From: Lactobacillus xujianguonis
GTDB lineage: Bacteria > Bacillota > Bacilli > Lactobacillales > Lactobacillaceae
Assembly (NCBI RefSeq): GCF_004009905.1
Contig: NZ_ML136880.1
Span: forward strand, 1-64,000
Length of the DNA stretch: 64,000 nucleotides
Direction: 5' to 3'
Made by a program: the position numbers and the translations under genes. The notes beneath the pieces were generated by a model. It was not told where the DNA came from, did no database searches, and saw only the letters and a program-made list of their open reading frames with translations. Below, one piece after another: positions 35,240 to 44,102 of the stretch; position 1 is the first letter of the stretch, and every line of letters starts with the position of its first letter.

Positions 35240-35262
35240 CACTTATCATTTTTAAGTGATAA
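35240..35262 (+). promoter_or_regulatory. interlocking palindromes between the divergent oxalate-locus units
   Basis: CACTTA-tcatttt-TAAGTG and TTATCA-tttttaag-TGATAA overlap each other. They lie between the AEC transporter and the divergent CoA-transferase, 48 bases before the latter, and could be an operator. Confidence 0.35.
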
Positions 35263-35309
35263 AGTTAAGTAGATAGTAGTAATAATCAGCCTAAAAGAGG
35301 GTGTATATA

Positions 35310-36527
35310 ATGACAAAAAATAACTTTAATTTACCAAATTATGAAAAATTAGAAGCAGATAATCCACACTTGGATAAAAACAAGGCTTATCCTTTAGCTG
35401 GCGTTTTAGTAGTTGATTTTACTCATGTGCTTTCAGGACCAACCTGTACCCGAATGTTAGCTGATGCCGGAGCAAGAGTTATCCACATTGAGCGTCCAAC
35501 TGGGGATGATACCAGACACATGGGACCATATCTTGAGGATAAATCAAGTGAATATTTTCGGATCGCCAACGTCGGTAAGGAATCGATTGCTCTTGATTTG
35601 AAGAAAAAAGAAGATCGAGACTTTGCTGAAAAGATGATTTCTAAGGCCGATGTTGTTGTGGAAAACTTCCGTCCAAGAGTAATGAAACGCTTAGGATTAG
35701 GACCTGATGAGATGGTTAAAAAGTATCCTAAACTGGTTTATGCTTCAATTTCTGGCTTTGGTCAATACGGCCCAATGCATAATCAAGCAGCATATGATAC
35801 AATTGTGCAAGCTTTGTCAGGCATTATGGATGCAACTGGTCAACCAGCTCCAAAGGGTTCTCCTACTCGGGTTGGAACTTCGGTTTCGGATGTTGTTGCT
35901 GGCATTATGGGCTATGCCGGTATTACCACTGCCCTTTATGCTCGTGAAAAAACAGGCAAAGGAACTACGGTTGATATCTCAATGCTAGATACGACTTTAA
36001 GCTTAATGGTGCAGGATTTGATGACTGCCCTAGGCCCCCACAAAGTGCCTGAAAGAATCGGGAATCGGCACCCTTACATGTACCCATTTGATACTTTTGA
36101 AAGCCAAGATCGTTTGCTGGCTATCTGTTGCGGTAATGACCATCTCTGGAGTTTATTAAGCAATGCCTTAGCTCATCCCGAATGGGTTACTAAAGCTGAA
36201 TTTAAGACCAATGACTTACGGGAAGCTAATTGGCAAGATGTTAAAAATGCCATGGAAGCTGTCTTAAAGACCGATAACGCTGAAAACTGGCGACAAAAAC
36301 TTGAAGAAGCTGGTGTGCCAGTCGGAATTGTGCAAAACGTTGTGGATACTTGCCAAATGCCACAAATTATCGAACGTGGTATGATTAAACGCTTGCCTGA
36401 TGGCCGCGACGTCTTAGGAACTCCGATTAAATTCGGCACGTGGAATTCTTACGGTGCTCAAAAAGACTCACCTGCTTTAAATGAAAATGGGAACGCCATT
36501 CGCGCTGAATTTGATGGCAAGAATTAA
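35310..36527 (+). CDS. second class III CoA-transferase (CaiB/BaiF family)
   Basis: 405 residues from the ATG at 35310, behind AGAGGGTGTATATA; a GTG at 35301 overlaps the ribosome binding site and is unlikely. The N-terminus LAGVLVVDFTHVLSGPTCTRMLADAGARVIHIE matches CaiB/BaiF; the catalytic Asp is probably in QAAYDTIVQALSG (residues about 155-167). A second transferase beside oxc/frc recalls YfdE (acetyl-CoA:oxalate CoA-transferase) of E. coli, which could prime oxalyl-CoA from acetyl-CoA. Substrates are inferred. It diverges from the transporter-oxc-frc operon and is followed by a small gene at 19 bases. Confidence 0.88.
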   Translation: MTKNNFNLPNYEKLEADNPHLDKNKAYPLAGVLVVDFTHVLSGPTCTRMLADAGARVIHIERPTGDDTRHMGPYLEDKSSEYFRIANVGKESIALDLKKKEDRDFAEKMISKADVVVENFRPRVMKRLGLGPDEMVKKYPKLVYASISGFGQYGPMHNQAAYDTIVQALSGIMDATGQPAPKGSPTRVGTSVSDVVAGIMGYAGITTALYAREKTGKGTTVDISMLDTTLSLMVQDLMTALGPHKVPERIGNRHPYMYPFDTFESQDRLLAICCGNDHLWSLLSNALAHPEWVTKAEFKTNDLREANWQDVKNAMEAVLKTDNAENWRQKLEEAGVPVGIVQNVVDTCQMPQIIERGMIKRLPDGRDVLGTPIKFGTWNSYGAQKDSPALNENGNAIRAEFDGKN

Positions 36528-36546
36528 AGAGTAAAGGAATTATTTG

Positions 36547-36861
36547 ATGTATAATCCACAAGACTCACACCAATTTTTTGAAATTTATGATAATCATGAC
36601 GTCTTAGTTTGCCGCTGGACCATGGATCAGATCGACAGAAAAGATGGGACTGTCTGGGTAATGAACCATTTTTTCTATAACCCAACGACTGCTTCTAAAG
36701 AATCAATGCCATTTCTACTCGACGATGAAATGCAGACGGCGTTGTCAATTGCACAAGAAACTAAACTTCCCATTTGGCCATTAGATCCAATGATTATTGC
36801 TTATTTTAAGCAGCATCCTGAATTTCATCAGATTTGGTATCACAAACCTTATAGCATCTAA
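36547..36861 (+). CDS. unknown 104-residue protein coupled to the second CoA-transferase
   Basis: ATG at 36547 after AAAGGAATTATTTG. Soluble, aromatic-rich: SHQFFEIYDNHDVLVCRWTM, IDRKDGTVWVMNHFFYN, LPIWPLDPMIIAYFKQHPEF. No known motif or membrane segment is visible. It lies 19 bases after the transferase with a shared terminator (36860-36892), so it belongs to that unit and may serve oxalate or CoA metabolism (inference). I do not recognise a family. Confidence 0.75.
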   Translation: MYNPQDSHQFFEIYDNHDVLVCRWTMDQIDRKDGTVWVMNHFFYNPTTASKESMPFLLDDEMQTALSIAQETKLPIWPLDPMIIAYFKQHPEFHQIWYHKPYSI

Positions 36862-36892
36862 AAAAGCTCCGCTGTCGCGGAGCTTTTATTTT
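36860..36892. terminator. bidirectional terminator
   Basis: AAAAAGCTCCGC-tgtc-GCGGAGCTTTTA. It ends the plus-strand unit and reaches into the stop of the LCP gene on the minus strand. Confidence 0.8.
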
Positions 36893-37971
36893 TGCCATTT
36901 ATTATATTGCGCACCATTTGGTAAAGTAAATTCTATTTGATTATAGCCATTCCAAGTTGTTTGAGCTTTAACTAATTTGGTCTCTTCGTTATTAACCTTG
37001 ATTGGCTCTAACCCCATTGAATGACGAACTTGCTTAGAGACTTCATTGATCGCTTGTGGCGTAGCGATTTGAAAAGCTGCGCCATCAATCATCGCATCCT
37101 TACCTCGCAACTGTTCTTGTTGAGTAGAATTCATTGCGGGAGCATAATTTTGGTATAAAGTACGTAAATCGTCTAATGGGACATCGGTCCTAACGCCATC
37201 TTTAATGGCCATTACTATTTGATGAACTGCTAGTAAATTTCCTTTATCTCTAAATTTTTTAATGGCACTAGTGAAAACCTGTTGTCCTCTGCGTTGCCGG
37301 CCATAATCATTATCAGGATCTTGATAACGCATCCGGGCATAGCCTAAAGCTTCCTTGCCGTTCAACTTTTGACGGCCTTTTGGATATTGATGACCGTCAA
37401 ACTTAAAGGCAAACGAATTATCAACTTCAACACCGCCAACTGCATCAACTACTTTTTTCAAGGTACCCATGTTGACTAAGGCGTAATAATTTACCGGTAC
37501 TGCTAATAATTCATTAACTGTTTTTTTGGCTAATTTTGGGCCACCAAGGGCGTAGGCAGCATTAATTTTTTCATAAATTGAACCTTTCTTGGTAGTGATT
37601 TTCACTAAAGTATCCCGTGGAATTGCAGTAATAACACTACTTCCATCTGTTGGATTAATGGTTAATAATTCCATCGTATCGGTATTACCCACATAAGCGT
37701 CATTGCGACCAAGAGCACCGACATCCGTTCCCATAATTAAGACCGAAATCGGTCGACCTTTTTGGATTTTTGCCTTATCCTTAGCAGAATGATTGACCAA
37801 AATTTCATTAGTAGCGGAGCGTAAGTAAGCATAACTAACACCACAAATCAAAAGGATTAGTAATAATAATCCAGCAATAATTGGTCGCCAAATTAGCTTT
37901 TTAGCACGTGGAGTTTCACTACGCATAATGCGGCGCACTTCTTTTTGGGATGGTGTCTTCTTTTCAGTCAT
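36886..37971 (-). CDS. LytR-CpsA-Psr (LCP) family wall-polymer ligase
   Basis: 361 residues. A cytoplasmic Lys/Arg-rich N-terminus and one membrane anchor at about residues 30-52 (PIIAGLLLLILLICGVSYAYL) precede an extracellular LCP domain: ISVLIMGTDVGA (near 75), ITAIPRDTLVKI with the phosphate-binding Arg, NAAYALGGPKLAKKTVNELL, VGGVEVDN and ALGYARMRYQDPDNDYGRQRRGQQV with the catalytic Arg cluster. LCP proteins transfer teichoic acid or polysaccharide from undecaprenyl phosphate to peptidoglycan. Monocistronic. Confidence 0.92.
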   Translation of the reverse strand: MTEKKTPSQKEVRRIMRSETPRAKKLIWRPIIAGLLLLILLICGVSYAYLRSATNEILVNHSAKDKAKIQKGRPISVLIMGTDVGALGRNDAYVGNTDTMELLTINPTDGSSVITAIPRDTLVKITTKKGSIYEKINAAYALGGPKLAKKTVNELLAVPVNYYALVNMGTLKKVVDAVGGVEVDNSFAFKFDGHQYPKGRQKLNGKEALGYARMRYQDPDNDYGRQRRGQQVFTSAIKKFRDKGNLLAVHQIVMAIKDGVRTDVPLDDLRTLYQNYAPAMNSTQQEQLRGKDAMIDGAAFQIATPQAINEVSKQVRHSMGLEPIKVNNEETKLVKAQTTWNGYNQIEFTLPNGAQYNKWQK

Positions 37972-38106
37972 AAAAGCCCCTTTCTTTTCTCTATTACTAG
38001 CTTAACAAGCAACCAGTTTTAATTAAATATTATTCGATCATTTTTTAATTGTTCTTTATCCTGATATAAAATTTTTGTATATCTTATCTAAAATCAGTAT
38101 ATCTAG

Positions 38107-38135
38107 CTGACTAATGACACGTATCTTATTATAAG
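38107..38135 (+). promoter_or_regulatory. likely promoter of pepC
   Basis: CTGACT (38107-38112), 17 bases, TATAAG (38130-38135), 45 bases before the start codon. Confidence 0.4.
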
Positions 38136-38180
38136 ATAAAATTAAAAATGAAACTGGATCCAAAAAAGGAGGATTTTTTA

Positions 38181-39530
38181 ATGGCAAAAGAAATTAACAA
38201 TGATACCATTGCAAAGTTTGAACAAGATTTAAACAATCACCCTGTTTTTAACGTTGCTAGTCATGCAGCCCAAGAAACCGGGATTTATAAGGCAAGTCAA
38301 AACTTACAAACTAAGATTGACTTAGACCCAACTTTTTCAATTGAAATTGAAACTGGTAAGCCTGCTGATCAAAAGCAATCAGGTCGTTGCTGGATGTTTA
38401 GTGCTTTGAACACTATGCGTCACCCATTGCAAAAGAAATTTAAGTTAAAGGACTTCGAATTATCACAAAACTACACTAACTTCTGGGATAAATTTGAAAA
38501 GTCTAACTGGTTCTTTGAAAACGTCATTGCGACAGCTGATAAGGACTTAGGCGATCGTAAGGTTTCATTCTTATTCACTACCCCACAACAAGATGGTGGT
38601 CAATGGGACATGCTTTGCGGCATTATTGAAAAGTACGGTATTGTGCCAAAGAGCGTTTACCCAGAAACTGCTAACGCAACTAACTCAAGTGCTTTGAACG
38701 ACACTTTGAACACTCTGCTTCGCAAAGATGGTTTGGAACTTCGCAGACTTGTTAACGATGGTAAGTCAGAAGATGAAGTACAAGCTCGCAAGGAAGAAAT
38801 GTTAAACGATGTTTTCCGTGTTCTTGCAATTTCACTTGGTGTTCCACCAAAGAAATTCAACTTTGAATACCGTGACGACGATCACAACTACCACATTGAC
38901 AAAGACATTACTCCTAAGGAATTCTTTGACAAGTATGTTGGCATGGATTTAGCTAACCACATTTCAACTATCAATGCTCCAACTAGTGATAAGCCTTTCC
39001 ACAAAGTATTCTCAGTTGAATACTTAGGTAACGTTGAAGGCGGCCGTCAAGTTCGTCACTTGAACTTAAAGGTTGATGAAATGAAGGACCTCATCATCAA
39101 GCAATTAAAGAGCGGTGAAGTTGTTTGGTTTGGTTCAAATGTTGTTAAGGATTCTGAACGTCGCGCTGGACTTCTTGACACTAACCTTTACCGTCGTGAT
39201 CAATTATTCGACGTTGACTTCTCAATGTCTAAGGCTGACAAGCTTGATTCCGGTGAAAGTATGATGGACCACGCCATGGTCATCACTGGTGTTGACATTG
39301 TTGACGGCAAGCCAACTAAGTGGAAGATCGAAAACTCATGGGGTGAAAAGCCAGGCTTTAAAGGTTACTTCGTTATGAGTGATTCATGGTTTGACTCATT
39401 TGTTTACCAAGCAGTGATCAACAAGGATATCTTGCCAGAAAACCTCAAGAAGGCTTATGACGAAGGTAAGGATAATCCTATTCAATTATTGCCTTGGGAC
39501 CCAATGGGTGCTTTAGCATTTAAGTATTAA
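38181..39530 (+). CDS. pepC: aminopeptidase C (bleomycin-hydrolase family)
   Basis: 449 residues from ATG 38181, which follows AAAGGAGG and gives the length known for lactobacillal PepC; an upstream in-frame ATG at 38148 has no ribosome binding site. C1-family papain fold: catalytic Cys in DQKQSGRCWMFSALNTMR near residue 70, His in MMDHAMVITG near 362, Asn in WKIENSWGE near 384. A homohexameric cytoplasmic barrel releases N-terminal residues from casein-derived peptides. The C-terminal tail ALAFKY projects into the active site in the family. Confidence 0.96.
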   Translation: MAKEINNDTIAKFEQDLNNHPVFNVASHAAQETGIYKASQNLQTKIDLDPTFSIEIETGKPADQKQSGRCWMFSALNTMRHPLQKKFKLKDFELSQNYTNFWDKFEKSNWFFENVIATADKDLGDRKVSFLFTTPQQDGGQWDMLCGIIEKYGIVPKSVYPETANATNSSALNDTLNTLLRKDGLELRRLVNDGKSEDEVQARKEEMLNDVFRVLAISLGVPPKKFNFEYRDDDHNYHIDKDITPKEFFDKYVGMDLANHISTINAPTSDKPFHKVFSVEYLGNVEGGRQVRHLNLKVDEMKDLIIKQLKSGEVVWFGSNVVKDSERRAGLLDTNLYRRDQLFDVDFSMSKADKLDSGESMMDHAMVITGVDIVDGKPTKWKIENSWGEKPGFKGYFVMSDSWFDSFVYQAVINKDILPENLKKAYDEGKDNPIQLLPWDPMGALAFKY

Positions 39531-39545
39531 TTACTAACACCAACG

Positions 39546-39592
39546 AAAAAAAGCTGAAAGTTGTATTTACTTTGCAACCTTCAGCTTTTTTC
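39546..39592. terminator. bidirectional terminator
   Basis: AAAAAAGCTGAAAGTTG pairs with CAACCTTCAGCTTTTTT. It is shared by pepC and the convergent reductase gene. Confidence 0.85.
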
Positions 39593-39602
39593 TTTTACTT
39601 AA

Positions 39603-40250
39603 TTAAGCATTAACAATTGTAATTCGTTCTTCATGATGCTTGTCTTCAATAGCTTCTTTAACTACTAACTTAGCCATCGTACCGGCAGTTACCTTGGATT
39701 CGCCATTTTCATTAAAGAGTAAATCATTGCCACCAATAACATACTTTCCTGCTGGACCTGGTTCAAATTCTGCTGCTGGAGAAATGCCCATCCAGTTAAC
39801 ACCCTTGATTCCCTTCAGAAATTGCAATTCTTTTAATTGTTGCTTTGGTGTATTAATCCAGGTTTCCGCACCTGGCATTTTAGCAATCTCTTCAACAAAG
39901 TAATGATGATCACTACCTGTCAGCAAACTTCCAGCTCCTAAAATAAAGATTAACTTTGCCTTACTCTTGCGGGCAACTTCAACTAACTTCTTAGCCAAAT
40001 CAATCTGAAAAGCAGCATTTTCTGGACTTGTACCAAAGGCATCAACAATAATATCAAACTTTTCAAGTAAACTATCATTCATTGTTAAGACGTCACCAAT
40101 TAAAAGTTGCGCATCATCACCTAAGATTTTTTTAGCCTTTGCTTCGTTACGAACAATTCCAGTCACAGCCAAGTCTTCATTTTGACTAGCTAACTTGTAA
40201 ATCTCACTACCTGCCATCCCTGATGCACCAATAATTGCTATTTTTCTCAT
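39603..40250 (-). CDS. NAD(P)-binding Rossmann-fold oxidoreductase (atypical SDR)
   Basis: 215 residues. Nucleotide-binding IAIIGASGMAGSEIYKLA at the N-terminus (G-x-x-G-x-x-G), DAFGTSPENAAFQIDLAKKL, LIFILGAGSLLTG and the C-terminal GISPAAEFEPGPAGKYVIGG. It belongs to the NAD(P)H-binding YwnB/ NmrA-like SDR group, often redox sensing or flavin-reductase-like. The Tyr-x-x-x-Lys motif of classical SDRs is absent. Substrate unknown. ATG follows GGAGGTATGA. It converges with pepC. Confidence 0.82.
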   Translation of the reverse strand: MRKIAIIGASGMAGSEIYKLASQNEDLAVTGIVRNEAKAKKILGDDAQLLIGDVLTMNDSLLEKFDIIVDAFGTSPENAAFQIDLAKKLVEVARKSKAKLIFILGAGSLLTGSDHHYFVEEIAKMPGAETWINTPKQQLKELQFLKGIKGVNWMGISPAAEFEPGPAGKYVIGGNDLLFNENGESKVTAGTMAKLVVKEAIEDKHHEERITIVNA

Positions 40251-40399
40251 TATTCATACCTCCGTTTATAAATATTCGTTTCAGTTTTACTTTATCATGA
40301 ATAATGAATGTTTCGCTTACATAAAGATTTCTTTAATAAATAGGCACCCCTAATGCAATATTCAATTATTAGCTCTACCGTACACTAAAAAGCAGTCTA

Positions 40400-40429
40400 T
40401 TGCAAACGATTACAAATAGAGGTTATAAT
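40400..40429 (+). promoter_or_regulatory. promoter with overlapping cre-like site
   Basis: TTGCAA (40400-40405), 18 bases, TATAAT (40424-40429). TGCAAACGATTACA (40401-40414) matches the cre consensus at all but one position and covers the -35 box, so CcpA would repress. Confidence 0.55.
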
Positions 40430-40536
40430 TTTTCTCCCAAGTGCAAATCCTTGCATCTGCCTACCTAAAGCAATTACAATGTAAGCGAATTCAGTAGAGA
40501 GAATTCACGGGATAGATTTATTTAGGAGAAAAAAAC

Positions 40537-40941
40537 ATGACAGATTATTCTAAGAGACAACTAAAAGCTTTAGACAGAATCTCAAAGAAGATTACTGACG
40601 CTGAAAGTCACTTAGCTAAAATTGAAGATTCAGTACCCGACAAACGTCACCGTACTGCACAACACGAAACTATTAAAGACATTAAATCTATTTTGAAGCA
40701 TGCTAGAAAAGTCGGCGAATATGATGCCGAAATCGATGCTAAGGCTGCCGAAAAAGAATACGTCTATGTTGAAGACGAAGAAGGCGTCATGAAGGATCTT
40801 GAAAAAGAATTCAAGGACTTAGATGAAAGACTTGATAAATTAAGTGATACTGACGGTTATGATATTAAGCGTTACCGTGAAGAACATCACTCACTTGAAA
40901 AGGCTAAGGAAGTTCTAGCTAAAGCTGGAAAATTAACGTAA
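40537..40941 (+). CDS. charged coiled-coil protein of unknown function
   Basis: 134 residues, ATG after TTTAGGAGA. Entirely soluble and helical with high Lys/Glu/Asp content: KRQLKALDRISKKITDAESH, an acidic central patch near VYVEDEEGVMKDLEKEF, and a C-terminal helix YREEHHSLEKAKEVLAKAG. I do not recognise a family. It is a single-gene unit with a clear promoter, a leader of about 100 bases and its own 18-pair terminator. The cre-like promoter suggests derepression when glucose is exhausted, as in stress or stationary phase (inference). Confidence 0.8.
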   Translation: MTDYSKRQLKALDRISKKITDAESHLAKIEDSVPDKRHRTAQHETIKDIKSILKHARKVGEYDAEIDAKAAEKEYVYVEDEEGVMKDLEKEFKDLDERLDKLSDTDGYDIKRYREEHHSLEKAKEVLAKAGKLT

Positions 40942-40956
40942 TTTACTCTACATAAC

Positions 40957-41004
40957 TAAAAGAGCGTAAGTAGATAAAATTAATTATCTACTTACGCTCT
41001 TTTG
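40957..41004. terminator. bidirectional terminator
   Basis: AAGAGCGTAAGTAGATAA and TTATCTACTTACGCTCTT form a perfect stem. It is shared by the coiled-coil gene and convergent mgtA. Confidence 0.85.
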
Positions 41005-41012
41005 TATTTTCA

Positions 41013-43691
41013 TTAAATCAAATATTTTTCTGACTTCATGTACCACTTCTTAACCGCTGTAGTTAAAGCGATATACAAAACCAACATAATAAAGACGATT
41101 GCTAAGAAATAAACTGGAATCGGGCCAAACTTCATTACTTTGGCAATTGGCGTAATAAATGGTAAGACCGTTCCAATCACAGCCATTCCAATTGTTGACC
41201 AGCTAACAATTGCTGTTGCATGTTGCTTAATAAATGGCAATTTTGGATCTCTTAAAGCGTGAATGACCATTTCTTGAGTCCAAAGAGATTCAATGAACCA
41301 ACCTGTACAAAAGACGAGGCTGAACGATATTTTCTGAATAGCTGTTGCACTTGCATAACTTGTCCCCACCACCTGTGGACAAACAACAAAGAACAAAACG
41401 GCATAAGTCAAAATATCAAAGACCGAAGAAGTTGGTCCAAAGTAAAACATAAACTTTGGCAACTTTTTGGTGCTCCACTTTCTAGGTTCTGCTAAATAAT
41501 GCCGATTCATCGTATCAAATGGAATCGATAAACAACTTGTTCCGTACATCAAATCAAGAATCAATAATTGAATTGGTAACATCGGCAAAAACGGTAAGAA
41601 AGAAGATGCTACTAAGATTGATAAAATGTTACCAAAGTTAGATGATAAGGTAATTTTGATATACTTCATCGTATTACCAAAAACTTGCCGTCCAATTTGA
41701 ACTGCACGTTCCAAAATCCGCAAATCTTTATGAAGCAAAATAATATCAGCTGATTCTTTGGCAATATCCACAGCTGTATCCACAGAGATTGAAACATCGG
41801 CAGCCTTCATGGCAGGAGCATCATTGATCCCATCCCCCATATAAGCTACAGTGTGGCCATCTTCTCTTAACACTTTAATAATCTTAGCCTTCTGCATTGG
41901 CGATAGCTTAACGAAAACATTACATTCTTGCACCATCTGCTTGAGTTCGTCATCACTCTTATTTTCAATATCTTTGCCTTGATAAACCTTATCAATATCA
42001 AGACCTACCTGGGCCCCAACATTTCTCGTCACGGCTTCATTATCACCAGTCAAAATCTTAACCGTAATTCCATCTTGTTTTAAAGCATCCAAGGCTTCTT
42101 TAGCACTATCCTTTGGCGGATCAAGAAAGGCTAAGAAACCAGCCAAAATTAATTCTTGTTCATCATCTACCCCAAATTCACCGACTGGGGCAGGATTTTT
42201 CTTATAAGCAAGCAAAACTACTCTTAATCCGTCTCGATTCATTTCATCGATTTTGGTCAAAATTTCTTTTCTAGCTGCTTTATCTAAAGGCTTAATTTCA
42301 CCATCAGTTTCCACCCGATTGGAGCAAGCCAGCATTTCCTCTGCCGCACCTTTAGTGACCAATAAGTGTTCATTTTGCTTATTTTTAACTACCACGCTCA
42401 TTCTCCGGCGTCTAAAATCAAACGGAATTTCATCAATCTTTTGATAATCTTGCTTAATTTTAGCAGTATCAATTTCTTCATCAGCGGCGTGAATGATCGC
42501 CTCATCCATTAAGTCTTTCATCCCGGTTTGGTAGTAACTATTTAAAAATGAAAGTTCTAAAACCTTAGGCTTTTCTTCTAGATTTAAATTGTAATGACGC
42601 TCAAGGACAACTTTATCTTGGGTCAGTGTTCCTGTCTTGTCAGTACATAAAACGTCCGCTGAACCAAAGTTTTGAATAGAACTCATTCTTTTAACGATTG
42701 TTTCATGCTTAGCCATTTCAACAGAACCCTTAACCAAATTACTAGTCACAATTACTGGCAACATTTCTGGTGTTAATCCTACTGCCGTTGCAATGGCAAA
42801 GATCAAAGCATTAAACCAATCACCCTTGGTTAATCCATTAATTAAGAAAACTAATGGTGCAATTACTGCCGTCATTGTCAGTAATATCTTAGAAATATTC
42901 TTAATCCCAATATCAAACGTTGTCTCTTTATTTTTATTCTTAGCTAAGCTTCGTGCTAAATTACCAAAGACAGTTTCATCCCCTGTTGCGAAGACAACTC
43001 CCATGCCAGAACCAGAAATAATATTTGTGCCTTCATACAAAATATTAGGATAATCTAGATAACTTTCATCATTAGCTGGTTTTTGATCAGCAACCTTTTC
43101 CACAGGATTGGATTCACCATTTAAAGAACTAGCAGAACAAAAGAGATCTTTACTATGAAGCAAACGCATATCTGCGGGAACTAAGTCTCCAGCAGTTAAA
43201 TTAATAATGTCACCTACCACTACTTCTTTAGTTGGCAATTCCTGATCTTTTTGGTCACGTCTAATATTGGTAGTAACTGAAACCATATTCAAAAGACCTG
43301 TTACAGCATCATTGGTTCTAACATTTTGAATAAAACTAGTTAATCCCGAAATTAAGATCATCACCAACATAATAATGACAGTACTTAAATCCTTATCAGC
43401 TGGTGCTGCCAATAAATAATTAGTAAAAAAAGATAAAGTTGCTAAAAGTAGCAATACACCGGTAAATGGAGTCATAAATGCATCCAGTAAAAAATGTAAC
43501 TTAGGATGGCGTTCCTTATTCGATACTTCATTTAGGCCGTCTCGTTCTAATCGTTCTTTAGCTTGCTTAGAATCTAACCCTTGAATTGATGTGTGTAATT
43601 TATCTAATACCTCACTCTTTTCCTCTCTTGCAATCTGTTTAGCCAAAGTCGCATCAGTTAATACACGATCTTTAGAGTTGATTTTTAACAT
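41013..43691 (-). CDS. mgtA: Mg2+-importing P-type ATPase
   Basis: 892 residues from ATG 43691 (MLKINSKDRV), behind AGGGGAGTGATTG; the open frame extends upstream into the riboswitch terminator tail but has no other good start. P3B-type ATPase: phosphorylation site DVLCDKTGTLTQDK, TGES-equivalent LNGESNPVEK, hinge GDGINDAPAMKAADVSISVD, and ten membrane helices with the C-terminal six intact (LLILDLMYGTSCLSIPFD is typical of MgtA). It imports Mg2+ under limitation. Expression is governed by the M-box riboswitch immediately upstream. Confidence 0.95.
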   Translation of the reverse strand: MLKINSKDRVLTDATLAKQIAREEKSEVLDKLHTSIQGLDSKQAKERLERDGLNEVSNKERHPKLHFLLDAFMTPFTGVLLLLATLSFFTNYLLAAPADKDLSTVIIMLVMILISGLTSFIQNVRTNDAVTGLLNMVSVTTNIRRDQKDQELPTKEVVVGDIINLTAGDLVPADMRLLHSKDLFCSASSLNGESNPVEKVADQKPANDESYLDYPNILYEGTNIISGSGMGVVFATGDETVFGNLARSLAKNKNKETTFDIGIKNISKILLTMTAVIAPLVFLINGLTKGDWFNALIFAIATAVGLTPEMLPVIVTSNLVKGSVEMAKHETIVKRMSSIQNFGSADVLCTDKTGTLTQDKVVLERHYNLNLEEKPKVLELSFLNSYYQTGMKDLMDEAIIHAADEEIDTAKIKQDYQKIDEIPFDFRRRRMSVVVKNKQNEHLLVTKGAAEEMLACSNRVETDGEIKPLDKAARKEILTKIDEMNRDGLRVVLLAYKKNPAPVGEFGVDDEQELILAGFLAFLDPPKDSAKEALDALKQDGITVKILTGDNEAVTRNVGAQVGLDIDKVYQGKDIENKSDDELKQMVQECNVFVKLSPMQKAKIIKVLREDGHTVAYMGDGINDAPAMKAADVSISVDTAVDIAKESADIILLHKDLRILERAVQIGRQVFGNTMKYIKITLSSNFGNILSILVASSFLPFLPMLPIQLLILDLMYGTSCLSIPFDTMNRHYLAEPRKWSTKKLPKFMFYFGPTSSVFDILTYAVLFFVVCPQVVGTSYASATAIQKISFSLVFCTGWFIESLWTQEMVIHALRDPKLPFIKQHATAIVSWSTIGMAVIGTVLPFITPIAKVMKFGPIPVYFLAIVFIMLVLYIALTTAVKKWYMKSEKYLI

Positions 43692-43719
43692 TTCAATCAC
43701 TCCCCTAAAAACTCGGCAA

Positions 43720-43926
43720 ACAAACAAAAAGACCAATGCAAAACTGCCTTGGTCTTAATATCAAGCGATTCATACTCGTCGTTCAGTTTTAACACTACGT
43801 AACGTGAAGTTGGTTCAACTAGCTGACTGGGAAAAGCCTTAACTCGACAGTTCCTGTTTAACCCGTTGGCATCTCTGGATGTTGCTGGGCGTCAGCGTAT
43901 ATTTACGTAGGAGTCTCACCTAACAG
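43720..43926 (-). promoter_or_regulatory. M-box (ykoK) Mg2+ riboswitch with terminator
   Basis: The minus strand carries the conserved M-box elements in order: GTTAGGTGAGACTCC, TATACGCTGACGCCCA, ACATCCAGAGATGCCAACGG, then AAGGCTTTTCCCAGTCAGCT. The expression platform is GACCAAGGCA-gttt-TGCATTGGTC (43731-43754) and a T-rich tract (43719-43730) 28 bases before the start codon. When Mg2+ is bound, the terminator should form and stop mgtA transcription. Confidence 0.93.
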
Positions 43927-44062
43927 TTTATTTGCTTTACTTATTTAATTGACACTTTTAGGATAAAAGGTTAACAGCAGATATACAAGTTACTTAAATA
44001 AATCTTTATCTTCTTAAAGTTTTTAGATACCTTTTATTAAGATTTTTTATTTTCAACAAAAC

Positions 44063-44101
44063 GAAAAAGTCAAAATAGTTCTGAACTATTTCGACTTTTT
44101 T
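44063..44101 (-). terminator. terminator of the P-loop kinase gene
   Basis: AAAAAGTC-a-AAATAGTT-ctg-AACTATTT-c-GACTTTTTT, usable in both directions. Confidence 0.75.
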
Positions 44102-44102
44102 G

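Noticed and set aside
38148-38180. Upstream in-frame ATG of pepC
   Set aside because: No ribosome binding site; ATG 38181 follows AAAGGAGG and gives the family length.
43692-43736. Upstream extension of mgtA by 15 codons
   Set aside because: It runs into the T-tract of the riboswitch terminator; ATG 43691 has the ribosome binding site.
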